Assembly (NCBI RefSeq): GCF_901933205.1
Contig: NC_044590.1
Location: 6,153,501-6,217,500, forward strand
Direction: 5' to 3'
Length of the DNA stretch: 64,000 bases
Origin: Camarhynchus parvulus
Lineage: Eukaryota > Chordata > Aves > Passeriformes > Thraupidae
How positions within the stretch are numbered: position 1 is the first letter of the stretch; the number at the start of each line of letters is the position of its first letter. The translations under genes were made by a program, and so were the position numbers. This document shows positions 1-23,841 of this stretch, piece by piece. The notes beneath the pieces were generated by a model that was not told the origin of the DNA, did not search any database, and was given only the letters and a program-made list of their open reading frames with translations.

Positions 1-47
1 TGAACAAGTTCAATCAACAAGACAAATTCACCTTGCACCTCATCAAC

Positions 48-10263
<10,216 letters not shown>

Positions 10264-12603
10264 CTGCAACAGAAAGAAAAAAATCATTACTGAAAGATAG
10301 CCAGAAAATCATCATTAAAGGACGAGCTTGTATGTGGTTGTGGCGTTGTGGGTGGCTGGGAAAGCTTTCCCGTGTTTTTGAGATGGAGGTTTCTTACCTT
10401 GATGCTGTTGTTCAACCCACAGTGCCCAGATTTAGCAATTTTAAATTAATTTCCACATCCTGGGACACAGGAAGGACTTTGTCTGTTGAGTAGCACAGAG
10501 CAACAAACGCCCAGATGTGTTGGCTGTGCATGAGGTAGCCCTTGTTAAGGGCAGAGCTGATTTCTCTGGATTTACAGCACAGAACTGCTGTGAGCACCTG
10601 GGTGGAATGCCAACACAGAATCAGAAATCTCTGAATATGCACCTGAGCTGATCTCCTGGCTGAAAATGGGCAATTTTTTCACAAGTGCCCTAAAGAACAA
10701 CCTCTCCTCTCTGCTTAAATTTGCCACAAAGAATGACTGCATCTAAATAACTCACAACATGGACATCAAACACGAGGTCTGCAGGGAACACGGGCATGAA
10801 TAAGTAACATGAGGGACTTCAAAGTTCTGGATATTAATGAAACATCACCACATGCCACAAGGTAGCAGAAGTCTGAAGTGCAGCCACCTCTGGGGTACAG
10901 CACCTTTGAAAGCAGGCAGTGCCTGGAGGTGGGAGCAGGAAAGCAGGGACCTCCACGGCATGGCTGGAATGATATAAATGGGATTTCATTAACGTTGTCA
11001 GAGGAGCTGCTGAAGTGGTCAAAGAGCTGCTTTCTGTCTCACCCTTGACACAGATGCTCTCTCTGCAGGCAGGAGTGTTTGGCTGTAAATGCCAAGGGGG
11101 AATGGCAAGGTCGGGGTGTGAGCAGGGCAGGGGGTCAGAGCCTGCTAGGTTGGGAAGACAATTTGGTTTTTACTGCAATGTTACCATGTGGGACACTTCC
11201 TCCAGAGATTACAAGGAGAGAGAAAAGGAGGTGAAAGAACCATTTGCAAGTGGGATTTGACATAATAAAAACCAATTCTCTTTGGAATATCCTCTACAGG
11301 CCCAGTTAAAGAAGGAAGAGTCCAGCTCCTGTATTATTCCTGAATGAGGAGTTTCCATGGCTCCAGCACCCCTGACAGAGCAGGGACACCAGCTCTGCTC
11401 TCTCTGGTCCAGGGGCAGGAAGGGACACGCACGTAGAGCATGTGCTGCTCCACTGGCAGTAGGGATGGTGCAGGTAGGGTATGTGCTGCTGAATGCCCAC
11501 ATGCACCCTAAAAACATCTTGATGAATGCTGCTCCCAGCTCCCAGGGGCTCCTCACCCTCAAAGGAGACACTGCTTGGTGCTTTCCCTGAGGTTTGGGAG
11601 CAGCAAAGAGGGAGGGAGGCTGTTGGGACAGGCAGGGAGAAAGGACCAAGGTCTCCAGCCCTTGGGGCATCACAGCTAAAACCCCTCAGAGGAGGGATGA
11701 AGCTTTCCCCAGGCACCTCTCTCCTTCACACTGCCACCTTCCAGAATTCAATGTTAACATGCAATGATTTGTTAGATGGGGGGATTGGAGAGGAAAAAAG
11801 AAAAAAAAAAAGAGGGAGGGTGAGGGGAATCAAAACCTGGAGCAATTTATGCACCCTGTCAGCATTCAGCTCATGGCACGGCAGTGTTGTGCTCCACGTT
11901 TATTACAATCTTCCCAATAACACAGCAGACAATTACTATAATTTGTATTTTTAAAGCCCCAGTTCCCTGTGGACCAATGGCTCTGGTTTAAAGAGTGGAG
12001 AGGAGCAGGTGTCACGGGGACTTCATTACATTTATGAGCCTTCCAACGCCGGCGTGCGCTGAGCTCGCTCCCTAATGCCGCCACACGCCGCAGCACCTTG
12101 CACTGCTGGGAGCCTCCACCAACAGCAACGCCAGAGAGGGCTTTTTCTCTCTTTTTGCTCTCTCTTTTATTCCTTTTTGGACTATTCTTACAGGGAATTG
12201 GTGTGTGTTGGGGCAGTATGGGTTTCCTGCAGCTCAAAGGGGCAGAGGAGGTCAGGTTGTGGGAAGGGCAATGGGAAAAGCCTGTGAGGGGCCAGGACCC
12301 ACAGACAGCATGGAAAAGCAAATCAAAATTTCATTTTTCTTAGCCAGACAGGTGGGACGGGCTCAAGCTGCTTATCTATAAATAGGGGAGATCCCATTTC
12401 AGGTCACATTTGTCTTTGGGAGTTAAATATCATGTGAGCTGGCATGCAGGCTCCTCACTACACCACAGCACCTCAGAGCAGTTCCTCCCATTGCCTCCCA
12501 TTCCTCTTTCAAGGCAGGATCAAACTCCCTGGGAAGGCAGGAGCAGGTTCAGTCACCACATGGGCAAAGGGGACAGGAGCCACCTAAGGCAGGGACAGAC
12601 CCA

Positions 12604-12652
12604 CAGAGTCACAGAATTCTCAGGGCTGGAAGGGACATCTGGTGACCCAACC
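12604..12652 (-). repeat. short CR1 3'-end fragment
   Basis: The sequence AGAGTCACAGAATTCTCAGG followed by GCTGGAAGGGACATCTGG resembles the reversed CR1 3' end, where the tail repeat is followed by the GGTTGGAAGGGACCT block. The fragment is truncated after about 50 bp. Confidence 0.55.
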
Positions 12653-12713
12653 TTGCTAAGGACCAAAGAATGGAAAAGCCAAATAGGCTGCCTTGTTTGG
12701 CCGAATCTTAAAA

Positions 12714-12789
12714 AAGAAAAACCAACAACAAAAAAAACCAAACCAAAACCAAAAACCAACAACAACAAAAAGCCAAAACAACCCAACCC
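12714..12789 (+). repeat. A/C-rich low-complexity tract
   Basis: Degenerate CAAAA/CAACAA repeats over about 75 bp, with no G except in three short interruptions. It produces spurious Lys/Asn/Pro-rich frames. Confidence 0.75.
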
Positions 12790-14720
12790 CAAATTTCTAA
12801 ATTATTGGGAGTTTCCCCCAGAAGGAACACCCCATTGCTTGTTAAGAGACCCTGACACAGCCTCACGGCTGTGTTTTTATAATGTTTCACTTATATCACC
12901 ATCGGGATGGGTGAGCTCTGTGCTCCCAGATTCTGTTTTCTACCATCAAGCCCCTTTTTTCAGCTTAAACCAACACCAGGATCATCTTCAAAAATGCTCA
13001 TTTCCTCCAAAGTGGAGAAACACCAGGAATAAGATCCATTATGGAGCTCAGCCCCCGCTCCTCCCAGGCAAGCTAAACAACTGGCAGAGCCCTGACTGTG
13101 CTTCTGGAGCCTCTGTGATATCAGGCTCAGATGCAGGAAGGTTACATGAAACCATTGTCCTTTATTGTTGCCTTCTCAGCCAGAAGCCCTCTAGACAGAT
13201 CGTTTTAATGTGAAATTTCAGGTCACACAGTGCATGTTTGCAGTCCTGGAGACCGACAGGCTATTTTCATTAGCTCTCCCTCTTGTTCACATAACAGCCA
13301 GGCTGAGGAGCTGTCTGGATTTCAGTCTTATTGCTTTAACTCTGAATGAAAACAAAGCAGCCCAAAAGGAAACCTGCAAATAAATTATTGCTGCCAGATG
13401 CCAGTCACAAGCACATTAGTCTGGCTGGAAAAGACAGAGGTTTATTCCACATCTCCTCACCCTATGCATGGATTATCTCTAAGATTAAATCAATATCAGC
13501 ATCTAGCAAGTTTCCTAACCCAACACTACAGGAGAGGACCCTATGCTGGGTCTCAGGGCACTTCCTTCAGGATTCAGATCAGTGATAGTCAGGGTAACCT
13601 TGGAAATGTGACTGCATCTCTATGTTCCCCTTTCCCCCCTCTTTTCTCTCTAAAAGTAAGAAATGTCCCCTACCCTGTTTACCCTCACTAAGGAGCTCCC
13701 TGACATGAGCAGAATACAACTTATAATGATAATTTGTCAATGCTGCAGACTTAAATCAATGATGTTCAGACAGATAAACTTGAAAAATAGTTTAACCCGA
13801 GCACAGTGTGAATTTTAACAGCCAGATTCTACAGCCCAGGTCTTGTTCTGCTGCCAAGACAGCAATACAGCAGGGATCTGAAGTTTCATTTTCTGGAGTA
13901 CCTACAGGGTTGACATTTTCTTCTTCCTTCTTGTCTTAATACACATTCCCTTTGCATTGGAAACCTGAGGAACATAACAGAACACAAACCCACTGGGAGC
14001 CCAGCATGTGCTGATGCCCAGGTGTGCCTGGGCTTCGACAGCTCTATGCAAATCTGCCATTAAAAGCCCTGCTGAAATTCCCCCCGGTCAGCAGTAATAC
14101 TTTTTATGTATTCAAGAGCACCACGGAGCTCAGAGAAAATAAACATGCTGAAAAACCCTTCAGCTGGACAAAGGGAGGTGAGGATTCAGCAGGAATATTT
14201 ATTTTACACTGAAAGCAGCAGAGCTTCCATCGGTGCTCGTTTGTGGATGTAGCAAAATGCCAATTGCAAGAAGCAGCATCTGAGCTTTAGAGGGACAGAC
14301 AGACACAGAGTTCCTCTATTTTTAGTTTTTAAAACCCCCCAACTTATGTTTGCCTAGCAGCAGAAGGAAAATGCCAGAAGAAATGAGATTTTTTCCTACA
14401 GAATTGTTGAAAAGGGGTTTTCTGCTTGGTCCTCCCCTTCCTGAAGATCCAAAGGGTCCCTTCTTTAGCTCCTCAAGGGAAAAGGCAGAAAAACTGCCTC
14501 TTGGTGAGGATGGGTTTGAATGGCCTATCCTGATTTCTCCTCCCTTTTGTTTCTTATGAGTAATTCCTCCTTGGCTGTTGCAGGCTGAACACAGGTGGAG
14601 AGACCTGGATCTGGGTCTCCAAATTTCTCCCCTTTCCTCTCTATAAAGCACCATGGCATCTTTGTTAATTGCAGAAAATGAGGAGGACTTTGTCCTGCTG
14701 GACCTTCTCTAGCTGAGAAT

Positions 14721-14743
14721 TTTTAAAATAAATAAATAAATAA
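14721..14743 (+). repeat. (AAAT)n short tandem repeat
   Basis: About four AAAT units after a TTTTAAAA stretch. Confidence 0.7.
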
Positions 14744-15179
14744 GGGGTGATGGAGGAAGAAATACTCTTGATCAACAGTGCACCTCTACTTTTAAAAAAA
14801 GGCTCAATAGTAGCTCTCAGCTGCTATTTTATAACCACACTCTGAGATTAGAGGGATTTTTTTCCCTCTCCTTCCTTTAGGGTCTTCCTAGCTGCTTGAT
14901 TTAAATCCTCCTGACGTTCCACCTATTGTGAGTCCTGTTCTCAGCTGAATAAGCTCCCGTCTGCCTTTTGCTCTGACTGCTTCCAGGAAAGGACACCCTG
15001 CACAGTGTTCCCGGCTCTGAGTCGGGGAGGGGGGAGGATTTTGCCTTGACATGTCGAGATGCAAACCCACAGCTTGTACCCACCTCGAATCTGACACTCC
15101 AGCTGTGTCACAAACATCCTCCTGAAGCCGTGCTGTCACTTTGCATTTGCAGAGAGGGTCCAGCCCCCCAAAACCACCC

Positions 15180-15460
15180 AGTGCTGCGAGTGAAGCGCTT
15201 CCCGAGCGCTGCCGCGATGGCAGCAGCATCCTCCACACTCGGGGGAAGCGGAGCAGAAAAGCTGCTCCTGAGCATCACATCTGACACAGGCGCAGCTGCA
15301 CCGCTGCCTCCACGGCTCTGACAGCCCAGCATTAGGCTGGCTGATTGCAGGGGCCGTGGTTGGAGTTGACACACACCTTCCTCTCCACTCCTGGGAAGCG
15401 CTGCAGCGCGCAATCCCAATGCCGGCGGGACCCGAGCGGCTCCGTACGTGCCGACGGCTC
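15180..15460. promoter_or_regulatory. GC-rich patch with several CpG
   Basis: A local rise in CpG content (for example GAGCGCTGCCGCGATGG, GCAGCGCGCAATCCC and GCCGGCGGGACCCGAGCGG) stands out from the CpG-poor DNA around it. It could be a minor CpG island or an internal promoter in the MYT1 5' intron. No exon or TATA box was recognised. Confidence 0.25.
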
Positions 15461-16310
15461 TCGTGCCAGAAGAGGAGGGGTAGGGAAGAGGGGGGAAATA
15501 ATTGTAGTTCTTCAATCTCATTGTTTTCCAGCTCTGTGATAAGCCAGCTGCCCTTTCCATGAGATTATCCTGGGGTGGCACAACGTGGGGGAATTGCTGA
15601 GATCTCTGCGAAGGGGACAGCAGGGATGGGCTCTGGTGGCCCCACCACCGTCTGCCCTACCTGTCCTGACAGCAGTCGGCCCTCACCAACAACCTGCCTG
15701 CTACTCAGCTGCCTCCCAGCTAGATCCCAACGGCACAGGAAAATAGAAATTTGGGAGGTAAAAGTTCATTTTTGCCATCAGACACCGTGGTCCAGGACTA
15801 GCCCTGGTAGCAGTGTCTGGGCTCAGCTGGCTCCATGCAGAGATCAGCTCTCCCCAGCACTGCAGAGATCTCATTTCAAACCTGTCATGGGAAATTTTAT
15901 CCCATGCCTGGACTTCTTTAGCAGCAAAAATAAATAAGTAAACGTGCCCCACATCCCACTGTCCTTCACCGCTGCACGTCCTGTGGATTACGAGCTGTGA
16001 CTGGCATGAAAAACTACATTTAAATACAATATATATTTATGAGCACACAGAGAAGTGCAAGCATGTGCACACAATGCAGATCCAAAGGTTAGAGAGTGAT
16101 CAGGACCTCTCCCCCCATGAGGTAAGAGGGCTGCACACTCACACAACATCCAGGTTCCCTTCAGACTCCCCCTCCCCATTTGTTCCTCTCACCCCTGAGC
16201 CAGGCACTCAGATAAAACACAGATAAGCAGAGCTAGGGATTGCAAGAAATGGTTAAATATTCGTGATGTGCTTGTTAGAGACAGAGCACCAGATGAGCGC
16301 CAGGTACTGG

Positions 16311-16445
16311 GAATGTTACCTTTTGTAATCATTACTTTATTAACATATGACAATCTTATTAAATCTAACCTAAGTGCTTATTTGGCAGGTTCAATAGAAA
16401 AGCCTTAATTGAGCTCATTTTAAATATAGCAACAACTGCTTACTC
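16311..16445. promoter_or_regulatory. AT-rich conserved-looking block
   Basis: This stretch holds TAATCATTACTTTATTAAC, CTTAATTGAGCTC and other homeodomain-type cores with no repeat character. It resembles the composition of developmental enhancers. Conservation was not tested. Confidence 0.2.
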
Positions 16446-19400
16446 TGCTTTCTAAGAAGGTGTGAGCTTTCCTGGCGACACCTGCGTGCAGCTGACAGCT
16501 TGTTAGGGAAGAAGGATGTTTTTAAGTGTGGATTTTTGCTGGTTTGGAATTTTCCCAGGGTTTAGTTTATCAAGGGATACAGGAAGAGTTGGTAACATCA
16601 GTCACCTAAGGAAGCTTCCTCATCACCCAGGTGGGTCCATCCACTCACTGGACACGGTGCCTGACTACTGAGAGGCCAAAATAGGACAGGAAGCACCATT
16701 TGTGCAGTGAACAGCCCAGTTCTCTGCTTAATTAAAGCTTCCTAATCTGCTGGCAGTGAATCTGCCGGGAGATTTGACAGCCTTGGCTGTACCTCTTTCA
16801 TCAGCCACAGCTGCAGCAGTAAATGAGTGGCTGTGTTGAGCCCCGGGAGCTGTCCAGGGTCCCGGTGGGGATGAATGACTCGCTTGTCCCCTCCAAAGGC
16901 ACCACAGCTTCACCTGGTGTTCAAGGGGTTCCTTCCGACCAGCCGGCGCCTTGGAGAAAGAGCCTCTTTTAACAGGGCTGGGAGTGACCTAAATACCCAC
17001 ATCTGAGCCACCCTTGAAGGATGGCACCGGAGAGGAAGGCAAGGATTTAAATATCTGGACTCCAAGCCAAACTTTGACAGCTGGAAGCCCTCCCTGCCCG
17101 GATTCACTGTACAGGAGGTTTGGCTGGAGCGAGGACGCAGAGATTTCCAAGTGCTGCCCATCACTTTGTGGGCACTGGAAAGGCTCTGTTCCCCCAGGAG
17201 CAGCTGGTCCAGAAGGAGCTGGAGCACATGTGGCCCTTGTCCCATGGCCAGCTCGTGGGGTGGAGGGGTGATTGTCCTAAAAATGTCCTTGCTTGTGTGC
17301 CCACCTTGATGCGTGTGCCGTGCAGGCCGGCGGCTCCCTCGCAGCTGCTGATTTTCTCTCCACAGGTCCACCTCTGGCTCAGCAGCTCGCCCCGAAACTC
17401 ATTTTCTGGGCAGGGAAAGAGGAAAACAGGGTCAGGACCCAGAGTCAGCCCAGGCCCCCTCAGCAGCACCCACCAGACAGCAATGCAGTGTTTATTCCCT
17501 GCCTGATTTCTTTAATGCCCATACAGATCCTGAGGGTCTCCATGCCCCCAGCAAGACCCCAGGGTGCTTTGCCAAGGGCAAGAGCCCAAACCATAAAGAA
17601 TTTCCACCCTCAGCCTACCCCAAACACTGCAGCTCTGCTCAGTTCAGTTCTCAGTTGGAAAACACACTGTTAACAGTTGAAAATTCACATTGAAAAACTG
17701 GGATAATTCAATCTTAGGGTGATGTACATCCAAAATGGTTCTTAAGATAGGTGGCTGTCAAAGTCCCCTTTATGTATTTGTCCTAAAACAGCTGCTCTGA
17801 AGCCAAGAAGGCAGCTGGGGGGACTTCTCTAGGTGTCACAGGAGAATCATTTGTGTTAGAGACTCCAAACCGTGTTTGAAGCACTTTGCTCTGGCCTGGA
17901 CCTCCAGAAAAGGCTCAAGGCTTGCAGACAAAATCCAAGAGTTGCTGAAACATTATTCTGCTTTGGAGAAGCGCTGAGGAAAGGGAGTGGGGTGGCACAG
18001 ATGGCCAAGCAGATGATGACAACCAAAGAAAATGAGGGAAAGAAGCTAGAAATGGACAGAAGAAAGGAGAACAGAGGGGGGAAATATCAGCTAAGAAGAA
18101 ATAAAGATGTTTCAATAGCGCATTCATAGGTCAGCACTGCCTGCCTGCTTATCTAAAGCATTTCCCTCTGCATCCTTCTCCCAGCTGCACATTTTAAAAT
18201 AGCAGCATCCTCTATGGGATGCAGTAGGGGCAGGAGCACAGCGAGGGTTAAACTGTACAAACAATGGATCCTGGATAACCTGAAAGATAGCTTAGAAGAC
18301 TTTTAAAAGGATGAGATGTCATGGTACTCAACCACAAGGAGGAAAAATTAGCAGCATGTGCACATTCATCCTCTCTGGGCCTGTTTTCTCATGTGAGCCC
18401 AAGTAAAGGGTGAATCCTGAAAGCTGCTGTGGCTAAATCTGGCTCAAAGTGCCATCTTATCCTTGCCAAAGGCCCCATCCTGATGTCCCGTGCCTTCATC
18501 CCTTTAAGCAAGAGGTGAGAAGACTGAGTATTGGGGCAAGGAGCCTTGGCCTGGCTGAGGGTGTGTTTGCCACAGCAGCTCAGAGCCTTCCAGCCTGCTC
18601 CAGCCCCTCTGCCCAGCCCAGTTGGAATGGCCAAGGCAGCTCTGTCAACACTGGAATCAGATTTCCTCTATTCCATGCTGCTTAAATGCATCTGGTCTCC
18701 AGGGAGGATCAGCTTGCACTGCTGGCTCTGCCCTTTCCACCTCCCTCTGGATCCTGGCTTCAGCAGAAACGAAGCTCTCTGGCTGTGTGAAGGACATGTC
18801 TGTTAACCCCTGCCTGGGCCACCCACGAGCAGCTGTGGGATGATGTTTTAAATAAGTTTTTTCAGCCCATGGGAGGCAGATCCCAGAGGGAACAGAATAA
18901 TCTGGGGTCCCCTCCTGGCACTGAGGTTGGACAGCGATAGCTCAGAGCATGGAGCACTTGCATCCACACCCCCTAGGAAAATTACTGAGATGCTCAGCTG
19001 GTCTGATGGATCAATCCCAAAGGAAGCCAGCAGCTTTCCCCCACCACCTCCCTCCTCAGTGCCACCACCCAGGCAGGGCTGGAGCACACACTGGAGTCTT
19101 AGGCTGCTTTTCCCCATCAACATTCATGACAAGCCACCACCATCCTCTGCCAAATGAGGTTCTTCCCAAACCTCGAATCCCCTCTGGGATACCTACAGCT
19201 GTGAACCAAAGCACTACAAGTTGTGTGGAATCCTGGTACAAAAGAACAGGTTCCTTGAAATGTTTGAATCACCTTCATCCAACCCCAAACAAGATGATGT
19301 GGAACCTTGGGAAGGAGACCACAGCAATTTGGAGTGTTAATCAGACTTGTGTGTGTTTTACTTCACATTTCCAAAGAGAGAACAAAGCATTAATTTGGCA

Positions 19401-20084
19401 GGAAAAAAAACCTCTAAAGAATCACAGAAAAGTCCCCCCAAAATAAACATAACAAACCTCATAGGAAGCTTTGGGGTGAGGATGAATAGGAGATGAGGAG
19501 GGGGTGCCTGGTGGCAGGCAGCTCTCACACATGAGCTCACAGTGCCAGGGGAGCCCCAGCTGCAGCCCCACCCCATCCCCAAATCTCTGCAGAGGTTACA
19601 CCTGCTATAACAAGGTGATGGGGTGAGGGGAAGGTTCTGCAGAGAAAACATGGTGGGGTGAAGGCTTCCTTTCCTTGTAATATCCATCACTGCATATTCA
19701 AACTGAAGACTAGAGGAAAAACATATCAATCTTCATTTGTTCCTCCAAGTGTAAGAAAAGAAAAAGGAAGGGAGGAAAATTTTTCTTCATTTTTGTTCAG
19801 GCACATTTTTCACAGGAAAGGTGAATCCTGAGTTAAGGAGGCAGCAGCATGCTGAGAGCAGGCTGATCCTTCAGCATCCCACCAGACAATGTGGGCCCTC
19901 TTCTCAGAGCAGACACTGCAGCAGTATCTGGGATCAGAGGGAGAATTTTGTGGCCCTAAATTTTATGTGAATTTAAAAAAAAAAATCTCAAAACCAAACT
20001 TTGCACCTTCTCTAATCTGGAGAAGGCACTCCTGCGCCCCTCTGCACTGCTGGCTGCCTGACACCCCTGCATTTTATACAAAAC

Positions 20085-20369
20085 GGGGAGAGCAACTTTT
20101 AACATGGGTGAATAGTGATGGGATAAGGAGCAACAGCTTAAAACTGAACCAGAGATTTAGGTTCACTGTTAGGAAGATGTTCTTTATTCAGAGAATGGGG
20201 AGACCCTGGTACAGGCTGCCCAGAGGAGCTGTGGCTGCCCCAGCCCTGGATAGGGTTGGACAGGGCTTGGAGCAATCTGCAACCATGGAAGGTGTCTCTG
20301 ACTGCAGAGAACTGGAACAAGATGATCTTCAAGGTCCCAACCCAGCCCATTCTGTGTTTCTGTGATTTT
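20085..20369 (+). repeat. CR1 LINE 3' fragment
   Basis: Sense orientation. It has AAACTGAACCAGAGATTTAGG, GTTAGGAAGATGTTCTTTA, ACAGGCTGCCCAGAGGAGCT, GATGATCTTCAAGGTCCCAA and a TTCTGTGTTTCTGTG tail. This is the standard last ~280 bp of avian CR1, antisense to MYT1 transcription. Confidence 0.9.
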
Positions 20370-20879
20370 GCAGTTTGTTGCCCACACACACAGCTCTGGA
20401 GAACACCAATACGTGAATTTACTGCCCTGCCCGGCCCCAAGCCCTTGGTGCAATGAGAGCTTTCCTGCTGGCAGGTAACATGAGCCTTATCTTTGATTTC
20501 AGGCCTCAGCCTCAGCTCCAAACTGCAGCACTGAACACCCTCACACAGCCCCAGAACTCAGCACAATTAATTGCCCCATGCTCCTGCCCAACATTTACCA
20601 AGTAAAAACCCCTCTGAGCCGGCACCCCACGCACCTCAACCTTCCCACTTGCAGGAACAGCAGCTCTGCATCAGGGTGCTTTTTTCCAAAAGAAAGGAAT
20701 TAAAACCTCTGTAGGAATCAAAGTACACTGAACAAGTAGAACCCAGCTTCTCCAGCAATTCTCCTCCATTCATCTCCAATGCCAGGAGGGTTGGTTTAGC
20801 CCCCTCTCAGGGCACAGGAATGCTGCCTATTCCAGGCAATTATCTCTGTTTACTGCAGCAGGGCTGTGTTCAGTGCTGC

Positions 20880-21060
20880 AAATTTAGCTTCCCAAACACG
20901 CATTTAATTTAAGATCTAATACCGGATGTTAATTGTATATTGCACAGTAAACGACTGATCATTAAAACATATTAATTGAGGTTTAACAGCTGTGTAATAG
21001 ATATTACATCTCATACTTATCAGCAAATATGATTTAATAATTAGTTAAGATGGGATGTAT
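20880..21060. promoter_or_regulatory. dense homeodomain-site block between two CR1 copies
   Basis: Within 180 bp there are many TAAT/ATTA cores, for example CGCATTTAATTTAAGATC, CATATTAATTGAGG and GATTTAATAATTAGTTAAG, together with GTAAACGACTGATC. The block is unique-looking DNA bounded by CR1 fragments on both sides (ending at 20369 and starting at 21180). This is the pattern of an enhancer spared from insertions, but conservation was not tested. Confidence 0.3.
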
Positions 21061-21179
21061 GGATGGGAGATCTAGCATGGCTGGCTGGATTGTGGATTAC
21101 TTTGTTCGTTTGCTAAACTGAAGATAGTATTCCTTATCATGTTTAGAGAGGAGCTGGGCAATCACCAGGGAGATCATCA

Positions 21180-21307
21180 AATGTTTTGGGTTGGAAAGGA
21201 CAAAGCTCATCTCATTCCAACCCCCTGCCATGGTCAGGGACACCTTCCACTGTCCCAGATTTCTCCAAGCCCCATCCAACCTGGCCTTGGACACTTCCAG
21301 GGATGGG
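21180..21307 (-). repeat. CR1 LINE 3' fragment
   Basis: The reversed strand gives the CR1 3' end: CCCTGGAAGTGTCCAAGGCC, GGTTGGATGGGGCTTGGAG, GGTGTCCCTGACCATGGCAG and GGGGTTGGAATGAGATGA. It is in the same orientation as MYT1. Confidence 0.88.
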
Positions 21308-23825
21308 GATGTTGAGTTTTGACATTCTCCCCTGGAAGAAGTCTCTGTTTGTAATCTCTATAAAAAGAAAAATTAAGGGGTCACATGCAGTCTCCTCCTA
21401 AAAGCCAGGGCTGAGCTGTGGTGACCCAACCCTGTCGCTGTGTTTGCAGAGATCGCAGAGTTTGCTCATGGGCTCTCTGCTCCTCAGCCCTGCATCATTC
21501 CCAGCTGTGGCTCCTCTCAGGACAGCACAGAGACAGAGGGTGCCTTGCAGCACTACATGGCTGTCCAGAGACCCAACAACTCACTGCACCACTGAACTGC
21601 ATTTGTGACTCCACTGCCCTGGCAAACACACAGTGCTGGCTTAGCCTACCCTGCCACCAAAGCACATGCTGTGACGTCATGAAATCTGTGATGCATGCTC
21701 TGACCTTTTATTTATTATAAGGAAGGGTTTGATTTCAGTGGGAACAAGCCTTTCTAGTGCTCTCCCTGCCAAGCAGCCCCCTGTAGCTTGTGCCTTGCTG
21801 ACACACTGAGCCACTGGCTCAGCACCAGCGCAGCTCCGAGGTGTTCTGTGCTGACAGCCAAGAGCAGCCTGCTCAGCTCTGCTGGTCCTGGGGCACAGGA
21901 CACAGGAGGGGAGCACCAGACTGTGCCAAGGGAAAGAGGACAGGTCACCACCAGCACCCTGCTGCTGCTTCCCCATTTCCAGCCACAAGAACCTGCCACT
22001 CTCCTTCCAGCCATTCCTGCAGCCCAGGGAGCATCCCCTGCCTGGCTGTCTCCTCCAGGGCTGCCTGAAGCACAAGTGACCCATGTCCTCCTTCCCAGCT
22101 CCTGCCACCTCACCTCTGGGCTCATCCTGCTTCTGATGTGGCAGCTGTGTCACCCCTGTGCTCACCTCAGCCCTGCCAGCTCATTCTTTGTCCTGTCATA
22201 CCTGGCACCTTTGCATTCTCTTGAACTCTTTGTCAGGTCCTTGATGGGAGCAGGGAATCAGGGAATCACCCCTTCCCCATGGCTCCAGGACAGGACAGTG
22301 AGCAACTAGTTGAATCACAAAAAGATTCAGATTTCCCAAACACAAAAACATGTTGCAATGTGAAGAAGCATGGAAAACTGCTCCTTGGAGAGGGAGCAAA
22401 ACCCTCAGTGCTGGGGTTCATTAACAAGCTCAAAATCCACCAGGAGCAGGGTACAGACATCACCCTGCCATGGGACCTGCCATCCCCAGACCCTGGTGAT
22501 GGCTGTGCCACCCTTCATCTGGGGTCCTTTTTCAATCTCTGCCCAGCACCTCTGCACAGCAAATTGTGCTCTAGGGAAGGACCAACATTCCCTCCTGTTC
22601 CTCTGTGTCACCAAGGGCTGCAGGAGCTGGAGCCCTGTGCACCTACAATGCAAGGGAAGCAAATGAGGCTGCGGTGTCTCCTCATTAGGAGCAATATTCA
22701 TGCTCCACTGTTCACGGCCAGTTAATAAGAGTTTTTTATTAGAGCCTTTTTTCTTTTCCTACCAAGTGGCAGCAGCACAGCACACAGCAGCAGGACACAG
22801 CAGAAGGTATAAAAGGAGGTGTTTTTCACTTTCCATCCTTGAGCCACTTGTGTACTCTTCAGAGAGGAACAAAAGCCGCGTGCCCACAGCTCCGCTGCTG
22901 TCTGCACGGTGTTCTTAAGTATTGATCAAAAAGATTAAAGAGTGAACATTGTTCAACATCCCATTTTCCCCCAGCTCCGTGGGGGAGCTGTCAGAGCACA
23001 AAGCTGCTCAGAGTGTGGCGAGGGAGGCCACCAACAAGAGGGGAAACAAAGCAATGGGGTTCTCTACCAGAGAATCCTTTTGGTGTTTCCAAGGCCCAGG
23101 GCAGCAGCAGGTCCTGGAAAATCCCTCAGCCAATGTGGATCCCTTCAAGGCAAGAGCAAGACCTGAGTTGTGGATTTCTCTGCCTCCTGCCTTTGCCCTG
23201 CCAGCCACCAAGTGTGAATATTCCTACTGCAATTGAAGGAATCTCAGTGAGATGGCTGATAATTCCTTCCCAAACATACCTGAGCCTGATGAAAATAGAA
23301 AATAACAATATTTAAAAAATAAAACAACATGCAAACCCCAGCATATCCCTTCCAAATGATGAGCACCATCATCCTCCTTTCTGCCAGGCTTATTCACAGC
23401 AGAGACCCCTCCCCAGCATCCCTCCTTCTGTACAAGCAAAGGGAGCCCCTCTCAGCCACACTCATCCACAGTGCCCAGTGCATGTGCAAGCAGGCGTGTG
23501 AGGTGTCAGGCATGCAGGAGAGCATCTCTCAGAAACAGGATGTTGCTTCTTTCTTCTTGCACATTTCCCTCATTATTTTGTTCTAATTTGCCTTTCCTGG
23601 TACCTTCTCTATTCAACAAAAGCCAAATGCAAACGGCGTCCCTTAATCTCCAGAACAGCAGCTCACTGCTGAGAAAATAATATAGATGTAACTTCCAGCA
23701 TCACACACTTTCTTTTCCATTTATATGCAAATGCCGACCTTTCACCCAAGCTGTCTCAAAGAAGTATTTCCTTAAAAATGCAAATAGCATGTTGCAGGCA
23801 GTTACTCTGGCTGAGTCTTTCTTGT

Positions 23826-23841
23826 ATTATTATTATTATTT
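23826..23841 (+). repeat. (TAT)n short tandem repeat
   Basis: Five perfect TAT triplets. Confidence 0.65.

Noticed and set aside
12410..13213. 267-codon plus-strand frame
   Set aside because: It runs through a CR1 scrap and an A/C-rich low-complexity tract (Lys/Asn/Pro runs) and has no family resemblance.
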